A stretch of DNA of 22,052 nucleotides from an uncultured Prevotella sp. (GTDB taxonomy: Bacteria > Bacteroidota > Bacteroidia > Bacteroidales > Bacteroidaceae), in contig URDM01000052.1 of assembly GCA_900546575.1 (NCBI GenBank), positions 1-22,052 of the forward strand, read 5' to 3'. Position numbers and translations under genes: made by a program. Of this stretch, positions 15,394 to 22,052 are shown piece by piece (within the stretch, counting starts at the first letter, position 1; the number at the start of each line of letters is the position of its first letter). Below the pieces are notes generated by a model that did no database searches, was not told the origin of the DNA, and was given only the letters and a program-made list of their open reading frames with translations.

Positions 15394-15696
15394 TTACACC
15401 TTCAGAGCATCCTCTATTTCCGAAGTCAATTGTGAGATTACGTCACGATAAGGCTTGGTATCGTTGCGCGACAGCTCCATCTCATAGCGCAGGGCTATGT
15501 CAACGAGCGCCATATAAAAGATTTCCTTCATGTTTACGGGTCCTTTATATCTCGCTGCATACGTATTTATCGTACTTGTGATAAGAGTTGCGGCATCGCG
15601 ATACAACGGTTCGTCCTCCGGACGCACGTTGACTGGTATGTCCGTATCATAGACATGCAGCCTTATCCTAAGTTTCTCCTGTTTGTCCTCAGCCAT
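15394..15696 (-). CDS. zapA: Cell division protein ZapA
   Basis: A 100-residue cytoplasmic protein of the ZapA family, which binds FtsZ and stabilises the division ring. The family pattern is clear: an opening strand pair (LRIRLHVYDTDIPVNVRPEDE), an acidic-basic helix (EPLYRDAATLITSTINTYAARY) and a second long helix (MKEIFYMALVDIALRYEMELSRN) ending in a short coiled coil. Length is normal. It follows a 99-residue coiled-coil gene by 70 bases and precedes rny, suggesting co-transcription from the promoter at 16085-16116. Confidence 0.9.
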   Translation of the reverse strand: MAEDKQEKLRIRLHVYDTDIPVNVRPEDEPLYRDAATLITSTINTYAARYKGPVNMKEIFYMALVDIALRYEMELSRNDTKPYRDVISQLTSEIEDALKV

Positions 15697-15766
15697 ATTG
15701 CTCTGGAATGATTTGGCACACGGGCTACTGCTGACGCATTGCTGTCGTCGGTTGGCAGTGCGACTT

Positions 15767-16066
15767 CTACTTGTCGCTCTCGCCGAGCAGCGTTATGCAC
15801 TTGTCGACTTGGCGTATCAGGCGTGCTATACGCTTTTGCGCTGTCTCCATATCACCGTCGGTAATAGTCACCATACGTGCCAGTTTAAGACTATCGTAGT
15901 CTGCACGCAGTTGTGCAAGCTGCTTCTCCAACGCGTCCACTTTGGCAGCATGGCTGTCAATAGTGGCCTGCAAAGCAGTATTCCTTTCCTTCAGTTCATT
16001 ATACTGAAGTATCATCTGCCTGACACGTGTAGTGAAAAGGTTGATAGAATTGGAGTCAGCTTCCAT
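15767..16066 (-). CDS. Small coiled-coil protein upstream of zapA, function unknown
   Basis: A 99-residue soluble protein with no signal peptide. Residues from about 10 to 65 form a heptad-like coiled coil (RVRQMILQYNELKERNTALQ, then VDALEKQLAQLRADYDSLKL). A short break at VTITDGD is followed by another helix (AQKRIARLIRQVDKCITLL). I do not recognise a named family. The shape, size and position just before zapA suggest a ZapB-like division partner, but this is inference from context. It has a well-formed promoter 18 bases upstream of its start codon and probably leads the zapA-rny transcript. Confidence 0.8.
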   Translation of the reverse strand: MEADSNSINLFTTRVRQMILQYNELKERNTALQATIDSHAAKVDALEKQLAQLRADYDSLKLARMVTITDGDMETAQKRIARLIRQVDKCITLLGESDK

Positions 16067-16084
16067 TTTGCTACGTTTTGATTA

Positions 16085-16119
16085 CAAAATTAGTTTATTT
16101 TTGTGAATGTCACAAAAAT
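16085..16119 (-). promoter_or_regulatory. Promoter of the coiled-coil/zapA operon with an overlapping palindrome
   Basis: On the minus strand TTTG (plus 16113-16116) is followed after 20 bases by TAATTTTG (plus 16085-16092). A perfect 10-base inverted repeat, ATTTTTGTGA (16097-16106) and TCACAAAAAT (16110-16119) with a three-base centre, covers the -33 box. It could be an operator, or a weak hairpin at the end of the preceding 210-residue gene. Confidence 0.6.
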
Positions 16120-16147
16120 ATCGACAGTTTTCTATACTTCTGCCTTT

Positions 16148-16780
16148 TTATTTTTTTGTCGTTTCGTCTTCTGCCGCCTTGGGTTCTTTCTTGGCAAGCA
16201 TTACCACCTGATATACAAAGTCAGTTGTCCACTTCTGTGTAAAGCCGAGACGATGGTTGTATTGGCGTACGGCAACAACCGACTTCAATACGGCTGCATC
16301 GGTATAGTCGTTCTTGTTGAATATGCCGTCAACTGTCTTCTCGGTCATCTTGTACAGAGCACTCTTGAATATTGAAGGCAGACGAAGCTTGAATTTCATA
16401 AGGTTGCCCATAAGCATCATCAAGTCCTGTGTGAAGCCCTGAAACTGCACGAGATAAGCCTGCACATCCTGCAGTTTGCGGCAGTTCTTGCGTACACTCT
16501 GGTCTATTTCCTTAAAGAAGCTGTCGTCGGTGCCGTATATTTCCTTCATCATCTTGCGACAAGCGGTCTTCTCACCTACTCCAAGCTTGTTGTTAACTGT
16601 AGGAACATGAAGCGTGGTTTTGAACACTCTGAGGTCGGGCAGAGCCGCAAGGTTGGTGATACCGACATTAGAAGCTATCGTAGCCTGGAAGTACACACGC
16701 ACAAGATTCATGTAGTCTTCCATTCCACCAGTGTTTTTATCGTCGTTTTTCTTTCCGAAAATCTTTGAAAAAAGTCCCAT
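16148..16780 (-). CDS. Conserved-looking hypothetical protein, 210 residues
   Basis: I do not recognise the family. The protein is predicted soluble and mostly helical. It starts with a short amphipathic segment (MGLFSKIFGKKNDD) of a kind that can associate with membranes, and ends in a charged low-complexity tail (KKEPKAAEDETTKK). There is no signal peptide, long hydrophobic segment or obvious catalytic motif. Met-rich helices occur in the middle (LMMLMGNLMKFKLRLPSIFK). Codon use looks like its neighbours, and no overlapping frame is more convincing. It diverges from rfbA and lies 81 bases upstream of the coiled-coil gene; that spacer contains a promoter, so it is probably a separate transcript. 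Confidence 0.8.
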   Translation of the reverse strand: MGLFSKIFGKKNDDKNTGGMEDYMNLVRVYFQATIASNVGITNLAALPDLRVFKTTLHVPTVNNKLGVGEKTACRKMMKEIYGTDDSFFKEIDQSVRKNCRKLQDVQAYLVQFQGFTQDLMMLMGNLMKFKLRLPSIFKSALYKMTEKTVDGIFNKNDYTDAAVLKSVVAVRQYNHRLGFTQKWTTDFVYQVVMLAKKEPKAAEDETTKK

Positions 16781-16831
16781 AATTGATTTTATAATGTTTG
16801 ATTATCTTTATATTTTGATGATTATTTCTTG

Positions 16832-16839
16832 CAAAATTA
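16832..16839 (-). promoter_or_regulatory. Possible -7 box of the 210-residue protein gene
   Basis: The minus strand reads TAATTTTG, 51 bases before the start codon. The nearest TTTG upstream (plus 16851-16854) is only 11 bases away, not the usual 19-20, so support is partial. Confidence 0.4.
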
Positions 16840-16954
16840 CAAAAAAATATCAAACAGACAAGCTTTTTCATCCCCTATGCTACAATATTTGTCCTTTTTA
16901 GTAACATATTATATTTTTAAAGCTCCAAACACATCGTAAACCAACAAAAAGTAG

Positions 16955-16962
16955 TATCTTTG
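16955..16962 (+). promoter_or_regulatory. Probable -7 box of rfbA
   Basis: TATCTTTG matches TAnnTTTG and lies 55 bases before the rfbA start codon. No TTTG is present at the -33 distance. It may also drive the downstream kinase and HAD genes, since no promoter was seen in the short gaps between them. Confidence 0.5.
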
Positions 16963-17017
16963 TACACATTTAACACATTAGTTATTAAAAATAGTAATAC
17001 AACCAAACCACCTATAC

Positions 17018-17896
17018 ATGAAAGGAATCGTTTTAGCAGGTGGATCGGGTACGCGCCTCTACCCTATCACCAAGGGTATAAGCAAGCAGCTTATACCAAT
17101 ATTCGACAAGCCGATGATATATTATCCTATATCAGTGCTCATGCTTGCAGATATTAAGGACATTCTTATCATATCTACTCCAGCCGATCTTCCGTCGTTC
17201 AAGCGCCTGTTGGGCGATGGCAGCGACTTTGGCGTACGCTTTGAGTATGCCGAACAGCCCTATCCTGGCGGTCTGGCTCAGGCTTTTATCATTGGCGAGG
17301 AGTTTGTTGGCGATGATTCTGTATGCCTTGTATTGGGCGACAATATATTCTATGGTGCCGGATTCTCACAACTTCTGCATGAGAGTGTGCTCAATGCCGA
17401 GAAGGAAGGCAACGCTACTGTGTTCGGTTATTACGTCAACGACCCTGAGCGTTATGGTGTTGCCGAGTTTGACAGCAACGGCAATTGCCTCAGTATCGAG
17501 GAGAAACCCGAACATCCGAAGAGCAACTACGCTGTGGTTGGACTTTATTTCTACCCCAACAGCGTAGTAAACATCGCCAAGACAATAAAGCCAAGCAAGC
17601 GAGGAGAGCTTGAAATCACTACAGTAAACCAAGAATATCTGAAGCAGGACAACCTGAAGGTAAAGACATTGCAACGCGGTTTTGCATGGCTTGACACCGG
17701 AACACACGACAGTTTGTCAGAAGCAAGCACATTCATTGAGGTCATTGAGAAGCGTCAGGGCCTTAAGGTGGCGTGTCTTGAAGAAATAGCATACAAGAAA
17801 GGGTGGATAACCGCACAGCGACTCAAGGAAGTGGCAGAGCCAATGAGCAAAAACGAATATGGCAAATACTTGCTGCGACTTGCCGAGGAGGGCTAA
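17018..17896 (+). CDS. rfbA: Glucose-1-phosphate thymidylyltransferase
   Basis: A 292-residue cytoplasmic enzyme that joins glucose 1-phosphate and dTTP to make dTDP-glucose, the first step toward dTDP-rhamnose and related sugars for surface polysaccharide. The nucleotidyltransferase signature is at the N-terminus (LAGGSGTRLYPIT, residues 6-18). It is followed by GISKQLIPIFDKPMIYYPIS, the LGDNIFYG motif and IEEKPEHPKS, all typical of RfbA/RmlA. Length is standard. The usual rfbB, rfbC and rfbD partners are not in the window. It precedes a Wzc-like kinase by 83 bases, consistent with a polysaccharide role. Confidence 0.97.
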   Translation: MKGIVLAGGSGTRLYPITKGISKQLIPIFDKPMIYYPISVLMLADIKDILIISTPADLPSFKRLLGDGSDFGVRFEYAEQPYPGGLAQAFIIGEEFVGDDSVCLVLGDNIFYGAGFSQLLHESVLNAEKEGNATVFGYYVNDPERYGVAEFDSNGNCLSIEEKPEHPKSNYAVVGLYFYPNSVVNIAKTIKPSKRGELEITTVNQEYLKQDNLKVKTLQRGFAWLDTGTHDSLSEASTFIEVIEKRQGLKVACLEEIAYKKGWITAQRLKEVAEPMSKNEYGKYLLRLAEEG

Positions 17897-17979
17897 GCCG
17901 TAGCATAAACAACACTTTATTACATAATGCGGCAGCACCGCCAAAACAAAATTCAAAGAGTTATAATATACCCAAAGAA

Positions 17980-20502
17980 ATGGAAGAGAACAACAAGATT
18001 GGACAAAACAATTCCCAACAAAACGTAGAAGAGTCATCGTCAATCAATCTACAACTCGTATACAAGACACTAGTACTCAACTGGCAGTGGTTTGTATTGT
18101 CAGTAATCGTATGTCTTGGAGTAGCGTTCTGCTATCTGAGATACGCCACTCCAGTATATCAGGCAAGCGCAAAGTTGCTTATCAAGGACGACGACTCTCA
18201 AACTTCACGCTCGGGCAAGAGCGCATTGATGACATCAAGCACACTCGGCATCATGACCAACTCTACTGGTATTGACAACGAGATGGAGATACTTAAGTCG
18301 GCAAGACTTGCCGAACAGACTTGCCGCGACCTCAAACTTTATGTCACTTATAAGAAAGAGGGAAACATCAAGGATAATATTATATATGGTAATGAGCCGA
18401 TAAGCGCCGATATTGACCCTATACATCTTGAGAAACTCAAGTTCCCAATATTCCTTGAAGTCACATATCAGGATGGCAAATACCACATTACGGGTAAATA
18501 CCAGAAGGTATCTGACTACGACGAAAGCGCCAAGCCGATGAAATATACCATTGACCGTACCGCCGACCGTCTGCCTTTCAGCATCAATACAAGCGTCGGC
18601 ATCATCTCGCTAAAGCGCACCGAAGCCAAAGCTCTGCCCGAAGGCAAGGTTCTGAAGATTTGTATCATGTCGCCAACTATGGCTGCCGTGAAATATACGA
18701 AGAGCCTTTCTGTAAGCCAGACTTCAAAGACTACGACTATAGCACAGCTTGTATTGAATGACGAAATGCCCAAACGTGCCACCGACTATCTTAAGCAGTT
18801 GGCTGAATGCTACAACCGTCAGGCCAATGAGGACAAGAACGAGATAGCTCTGCGCACCGAACAGTTCATCAATACTCGTCTGGAGAAAATCAACAGCGAG
18901 CTTGGACAGACTGAAGGCAACCTCGAATCAACCAAACGCCATTATCGTATCGTCGACCCGAAGATAAATTCTACATCGGCAGTAACCAATACCGACGCAT
19001 TCAATCAGAAACTTGCAGAGATGAATACACAGATAGAACTGCTGTATAGCATCACCGAGTACATGAACGAACCGTCTAACAAGTACCAGACTCTGCCTTC
19101 TAATGTAGGCTTGACCGACCCTACTGCAGCCAACCTCATCAACAAATACAATGAGATTGTAATGCAGCGCAACCGCCTGTTGCGTAGTGCAAGCGAGACA
19201 TCTCCAGCCGTATTGCCGCTCACAGCACAACTCGACGAACTGACATCGAGCATTCGTCGTGCTATGAGTCAGGCTCAACGCAACAACGAAATTCAGCGAA
19301 ACAGCATTCAACAGCAGTTCAACACCTATGCAAGCCAGATTGCTTCTACCCCTGAACAGGAACGTATTCTTACTCAGATAGGTCGCCAGCAGGAGGTAAA
19401 ATCGGGTCTGTACCTTATGTTGCTACAAAAACGTGAGGAAAACTCCATCTCGCTTGCTGCCACAGCCGATAAGGGTAAGCTGATTGACGAACCTCAATTC
19501 AATGGCAAGATAAGCCCTAAGGGTGCTATCATACTTCTCATTGCACTTGTTCTTGGTCTTGCTATTCCAGTCGGAATACTGTTCATCATCAACTTCTTCC
19601 GATACAAGATTGAGGGCCACGATGATGTAGCAAGCCTCACGTCGCTGCCCATTATCGGTGACGTTGCAATTGCAAGCGACACTGCAAAGACCAAGGCCGA
19701 CATCGTGATACATGAGAACGAGAACAATCTTATGGAAGAAATATTCCGCTCAATGCGTAGTAATATCCAGTTCCTGTTGCCCGAAGGCAAGAAGACTGTG
19801 ATGTTCACATCTACCTCATCGGGCGAAGGCAAGACGTTCACAGCAGCCAACCTGGCAGTAAGCTTTGCTCTGCTCGACAAGAAAGTTATACTTATAGGTC
19901 TTGACATACGCAAGCCTCGACTCGCCGAACTGTTCGAAATCAACGACTATCGACATGGTATTACCAACCTGCTTGTCAAGTCTGCGCCTACAGAAGCTGA
20001 CATTGACAGCCAGATTATACCTTCAGGCGTCAACAAGAACCTCGACCTCTTGATGGCAGGACCTATCCCGCCAAACCCAGCCGAGCTTGTAACACGCAAG
20101 TCGCTCGACGATATATTCGACATACTAAAGCAGAAATACGACTACATAATTGTCGATACAGCCCCTGTAGGACTTGTTACTGACACATTGCAGATAGCCC
20201 GTGTTGCCGATCTTACAGTATATATGTGTCGTGCTGACTACACTCCAAAGTCAAGTTTCAACCTTATCAACGGCCTGAGTGCAGACAATAAGCTGCCTAA
20301 GGTGTCTATCGCTATCAACGGCATCGACATGTCGAAGAAGAAGTACGGCTACTATTACGGCTATGGCAAGTACGGCAAGTACGGCAAATACGGCAATAGT
20401 GGAAGCAATGTGGGCCATGGAAGCTTTAGTTCGTACGGCAGTTATGGCAACTACAGCAATAGTGGCTATGGCAATAAGAACGACAAGTCGATAAAATCAT
20501 AA
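17980..20502 (+). CDS. Wzc-like polysaccharide co-polymerase / tyrosine autokinase
   Basis: An 840-residue inner-membrane protein that governs polysaccharide chain length and export, with a cytoplasmic bacterial tyrosine kinase domain. A short N-terminal tail leads to a membrane helix (about 33-54), a large periplasmic Wzz-type region with coiled coils, and a second helix (about 514-540). The kinase domain has Walker A SGEGKT (614-619), a Walker A'-like ILIGLDIRKP with Asp642, and Walker B IIVDTAPVG with Asp726. The C-terminus (from about 788) is a Tyr/Gly/Ser-rich tail with 12 tyrosines, the expected autophosphorylation cluster. The frame is open from 17803, but a start there would overlap rfbA by 94 bases and add 59 unlikely residues; the Met at 17980 is preferred. 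It is followed by a HAD hydrolase gene 42 bases on. Confidence 0.95.
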   Translation: MEENNKIGQNNSQQNVEESSSINLQLVYKTLVLNWQWFVLSVIVCLGVAFCYLRYATPVYQASAKLLIKDDDSQTSRSGKSALMTSSTLGIMTNSTGIDNEMEILKSARLAEQTCRDLKLYVTYKKEGNIKDNIIYGNEPISADIDPIHLEKLKFPIFLEVTYQDGKYHITGKYQKVSDYDESAKPMKYTIDRTADRLPFSINTSVGIISLKRTEAKALPEGKVLKICIMSPTMAAVKYTKSLSVSQTSKTTTIAQLVLNDEMPKRATDYLKQLAECYNRQANEDKNEIALRTEQFINTRLEKINSELGQTEGNLESTKRHYRIVDPKINSTSAVTNTDAFNQKLAEMNTQIELLYSITEYMNEPSNKYQTLPSNVGLTDPTAANLINKYNEIVMQRNRLLRSASETSPAVLPLTAQLDELTSSIRRAMSQAQRNNEIQRNSIQQQFNTYASQIASTPEQERILTQIGRQQEVKSGLYLMLLQKREENSISLAATADKGKLIDEPQFNGKISPKGAIILLIALVLGLAIPVGILFIINFFRYKIEGHDDVASLTSLPIIGDVAIASDTAKTKADIVIHENENNLMEEIFRSMRSNIQFLLPEGKKTVMFTSTSSGEGKTFTAANLAVSFALLDKKVILIGLDIRKPRLAELFEINDYRHGITNLLVKSAPTEADIDSQIIPSGVNKNLDLLMAGPIPPNPAELVTRKSLDDIFDILKQKYDYIIVDTAPVGLVTDTLQIARVADLTVYMCRADYTPKSSFNLINGLSADNKLPKVSIAINGIDMSKKKYGYYYGYGKYGKYGKYGNSGSNVGHGSFSSYGSYGNYSNSGYGNKNDKSIKS
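20365..20400 (+). repeat. 9-bp tandem repeats in the kinase tail
   Basis: GGCAAGTAC is repeated in frame at 20365-20373 and 20374-20382, with variants GGCAAATAC at 20383-20391 and GGCAATAGT at 20392-20400. Each full unit encodes Gly-Lys-Tyr. Gain or loss of a unit would keep the reading frame while changing the number of tyrosines. Confidence 0.8.
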
Positions 20503-20544
20503 TACAAACGATAATTATATAATAAGCATACACATTATATATAT

Positions 20545-20976
20545 ATGGTAATTGCATTAGATTTCGACGGTACTATTGTCGAACATAAATATCCAGCAAT
20601 TGGCGAGGAGATTCCTTTCGCTACCGAAACGATTCGTATGCTCATTGCCGAACGCCATAAAGTAATATTATGGAGCGTACGTGAGGGCAAGCTTTTGGAC
20701 GAAGCTGTCAACTGGTGTCGCGAACGTGGCATTGAGTTTTATGCTGTCAACCGCGACTATCCGGAAGAAACGATGGCCAACAACAATCACTTCTCACGCA
20801 AGCTGAAAGCCGACCTGTTTATCGACGACCGCAATCTTGGAGGTTTGCCCGACTGGGGAATGATCTATCAGATGGTGCACAACAATATGACATGGAATGA
20901 CGTGATACGCAACGCACGTCCTTCGCTCAATTCGCACGAGGCTCCAAAGCGCAAGAAGAAGTGGGGAATCTTCTAA
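20545..20976 (+). CDS. Small HAD-superfamily hydrolase
   Basis: A 143-residue cytoplasmic protein with the core HAD motifs: ALDFDGT with the nucleophile Asp6 and acid/base Asp8, Ser44 in LWSVREGK as motif II, and the acidic motif LFIDDRN (Asp94-Asp95). A lysine in SRKLKAD (86 or 88) may serve as motif III. There is no room for a large cap domain, so it is a minimal, capless type that may act on larger or phosphorylated substrates. The basic C-terminus (PKRKKKWGIF) is notable. It follows the Wzc-like gene by 42 bases and precedes a strong terminator, so it is probably the last gene of the rfbA-kinase transcript. The substrate cannot be inferred; a polysaccharide-linked phosphatase is one possibility from context. 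Confidence 0.85.
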   Translation: MVIALDFDGTIVEHKYPAIGEEIPFATETIRMLIAERHKVILWSVREGKLLDEAVNWCRERGIEFYAVNRDYPEETMANNNHFSRKLKADLFIDDRNLGGLPDWGMIYQMVHNNMTWNDVIRNARPSLNSHEAPKRKKKWGIF

Positions 20977-21011
20977 CAAAACAATCTCCACTTTAAAACA
21001 TAAAAGCAACA

Positions 21012-21077
21012 AATACGCAAATATTTGAGTTCAATATGGTTATTAAGGGCTCAAATGTTTGCGTATTTTTTATTTTT
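21012..21077 (+). terminator. Rho-independent terminator after the HAD gene
   Basis: Positions 21012-21029 (AATACGCAAATATTTGAG) and 21050-21067 (CTCAAATGTTTGCGTATT) form an 18-bp stem with a single G-U pair, followed by TTTTTATTTTT. It lies about 36 bases after the HAD stop codon. Confidence 0.85.
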
Positions 21078-21089
21078 ACACTAAATTTG
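21058..21089 (+). promoter_or_regulatory. Promoter of the C10 protease gene, -33 box inside the terminator stem
   Basis: TTTG (21058-21061) is followed after 20 bases by TAAATTTG (21082-21089). The -33 box is part of the distal arm of the upstream terminator. The start codon at 21202 is about 110 bases downstream, so the transcript would have a leader of roughly 105 bases, in which no riboswitch was recognised. Confidence 0.6.
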
Positions 21090-21201
21090 TATCGTTGCTT
21101 TACCAACACAACAATACCCAAACACACTAAACACAAAAACCATGTTTGTTTATACATACATGTCAAACGATAATGAGAAATAAACCATAAACAATTAATA
21201 T

Positions 21202-21906
21202 ATGAAAAGACTATACCTATTATCGTTGCTGATAATGTTGTTTGTCAGCACATCGGCGTTAGCCTCTCCACGTACTTTCAGCCAAGCAAAAGCCATAGCT
21301 GAACGCAAAGCGGCATTGCTTGGCATAAAGATTGACAAAAAGGCAGCTGCCAAAGCTCCCTCAATGAATGGCGGAACCACAACTGCCGTGTCTCCCTACT
21401 ACGTTTTCCCATTTGGCGAAAACAAAGGATTTGCTATCGTTTCGGGCGATGACGACATGCCCGAGATTGTTGGCTATGCCGACCATGGAACCTACGATGC
21501 CAACAATATGCCTGCTGCAATGGCAGCATTTCTCAACAATTATCGTGCTACGATTGAAGCTATGAAGCAAGGCAACGCCTCAGCTATAAAGAATATAGCT
21601 GAAGCCAAAGCTCTGCGCGCCAACAACACACGTGCAACTACAGCCGTAAGTCCGTTGCTGGGCGATATAAAGTGGAATCAATCAGAGCCTTATAACAACA
21701 TGTGTCCTAAATACGACGGCACCAATCTGTCGGCAACAGGATGCGTAGCTACTGCTATGGCGCAGGTAATGATGTATTGGAAATATCCCAATGAACTAAA
21801 AGCCGACATTAATGAATACAAGACTTCAACACACGAGTTGACGGTTGCAGGCGAATTAAAGGGTCAGAAATACGACTGGGACAATATGCTCCCCACATAT
21901 AAGTAA
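21202..21906 (+). CDS. C10 (streptopain-type) cysteine protease, truncated after the catalytic cysteine region
   Basis: Encodes 234 residues. A signal peptide (MKRLYLLSLLIMLFVSTSALA) directs export. A streptopain-type prodomain follows (about 24-130, including YYVFPFGENKGFAIVSGDDD), then the start of the protease domain (SPLLGDIKWNQSEPYNNMCP). The catalytic Cys181 is in SATGCVATAMAQVMMYWKYP. The frame then stops at 21904-21906 after YDWDNMLPTYK, a point where intact family members continue with the rest of the domain, including the catalytic histidine. The product should therefore lack protease activity, and the gene is probably a pseudogene, or a secreted prodomain-like remnant. The following 146 bases show no continuation in any plus frame. 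It has a good promoter. Family members include Prevotella interpain A and streptococcal SpeB. Confidence 0.85.
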   Translation: MKRLYLLSLLIMLFVSTSALASPRTFSQAKAIAERKAALLGIKIDKKAAAKAPSMNGGTTTAVSPYYVFPFGENKGFAIVSGDDDMPEIVGYADHGTYDANNMPAAMAAFLNNYRATIEAMKQGNASAIKNIAEAKALRANNTRATTAVSPLLGDIKWNQSEPYNNMCPKYDGTNLSATGCVATAMAQVMMYWKYPNELKADINEYKTSTHELTVAGELKGQKYDWDNMLPTYK

Positions 21907-21922
21907 CTGTTCAAAATTAATT

Positions 21923-22052
21923 TTATAAATATGAATAATTCACGAATAAGTTCGTACCCACAGACGCCAAGGCCATGTTCGTACAATAGAAAAGCGAGTC
22001 CGTAGTCTCGTAATCTATCGGTCTTATCCATTTGCCCTTAAGTATACGCCAA
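21923..22052 (-). CDS. 3' end of an unidentified minus-strand gene (partial)
   Basis: On the minus strand a frame is open from the window edge to a TAA at plus 21923-21925, giving 42 residues ending in MALASVGTNLFVNYSYL. The alternating hydrophobic and aromatic ending could suit an outer-membrane or beta-rich protein, but it is too short to identify. It would converge on the truncated C10 gene, with a 16-base gap. Plus-strand frames here are soon interrupted, so the minus reading is the better one, though still uncertain. Confidence 0.35.
   Translation of the reverse strand, partial: WRILKGKWIRPIDYETTDSLFYCTNMALASVGTNLFVNYSYL

Noticed and set aside
17803..17979. Upstream extension of the Wzc-like protein by 59 residues
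   Set aside because: It would overlap rfbA by 94 bases in another frame, and the added residues do not resemble the family; the Met at 17980 gives the expected short cytoplasmic tail before the first membrane helix.

Overview
The window reads as a chromosomal segment of a Bacteroidales bacterium, most likely Prevotella or a close relative. The grounds are the protein types, the lack of clear Shine-Dalgarno sequences, and repeated Bacteroidetes-type promoters. Four of these promoters have the form TTTG, then exactly 20 bases, then TAnnTTTG (2363-2394, 10892-10923, 16085-16116, 21058-21089). No tRNA, rRNA, CRISPR array, insertion sequence or phage gene was seen.

Layout. Positions 1-753 hold a short, probably eroded orphan gene and a repeat-rich spacer. 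An AAA-ATPase/PD-(D/E)XK protein (754-2343, minus) and a nitroreductase-fold protein (2464-3162, plus) diverge from a shared promoter region. A minus-strand nucleotide block follows: purF-like amidotransferase, carA and carB (9843 down to 3381), probably one operon supplying carbamoyl phosphate and handling PRPP and glutamine. Next comes a Wza-like export lipoprotein (10047-10847, minus) with its own promoter and terminator. Divergent from it, a type I asparaginase and an anaerobic sulfatase-maturase-type radical SAM enzyme form a tight plus-strand pair (11069-13354).

A 370-base spacer (13355-13724) holds two unrelated tandem arrays and a perfect 18-bp terminator stem. A minus-strand set follows: RNase Y, ZapA, a small coiled-coil protein and a 210-residue protein of unknown function (13725-16780). 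On the plus strand come rfbA (dTDP-glucose synthesis), a Wzc-like tyrosine kinase/chain-length protein with a Tyr/Gly tail, and a small HAD hydrolase (17018-20976). These look like surface-polysaccharide functions, with the Wza-like partner about 7 kb away on the other strand. The right edge holds a C10 (streptopain-type) protease gene cut short soon after its catalytic cysteine, facing the 3' end of an unidentified minus-strand gene.

The core genes are ordinary. The least explained features are a 22-bp tandem repeat family present at two places 13 kb apart (444-565 and 13422-13531), a second adjacent array with a 20-21 bp period, the truncated C10 protease, the slippage-prone 9-bp repeats encoding tyrosines in the kinase tail, and a CarB closer in motif to animal and fungal enzymes than to E. 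coli. I found no convincing multi-gene system of a new kind.
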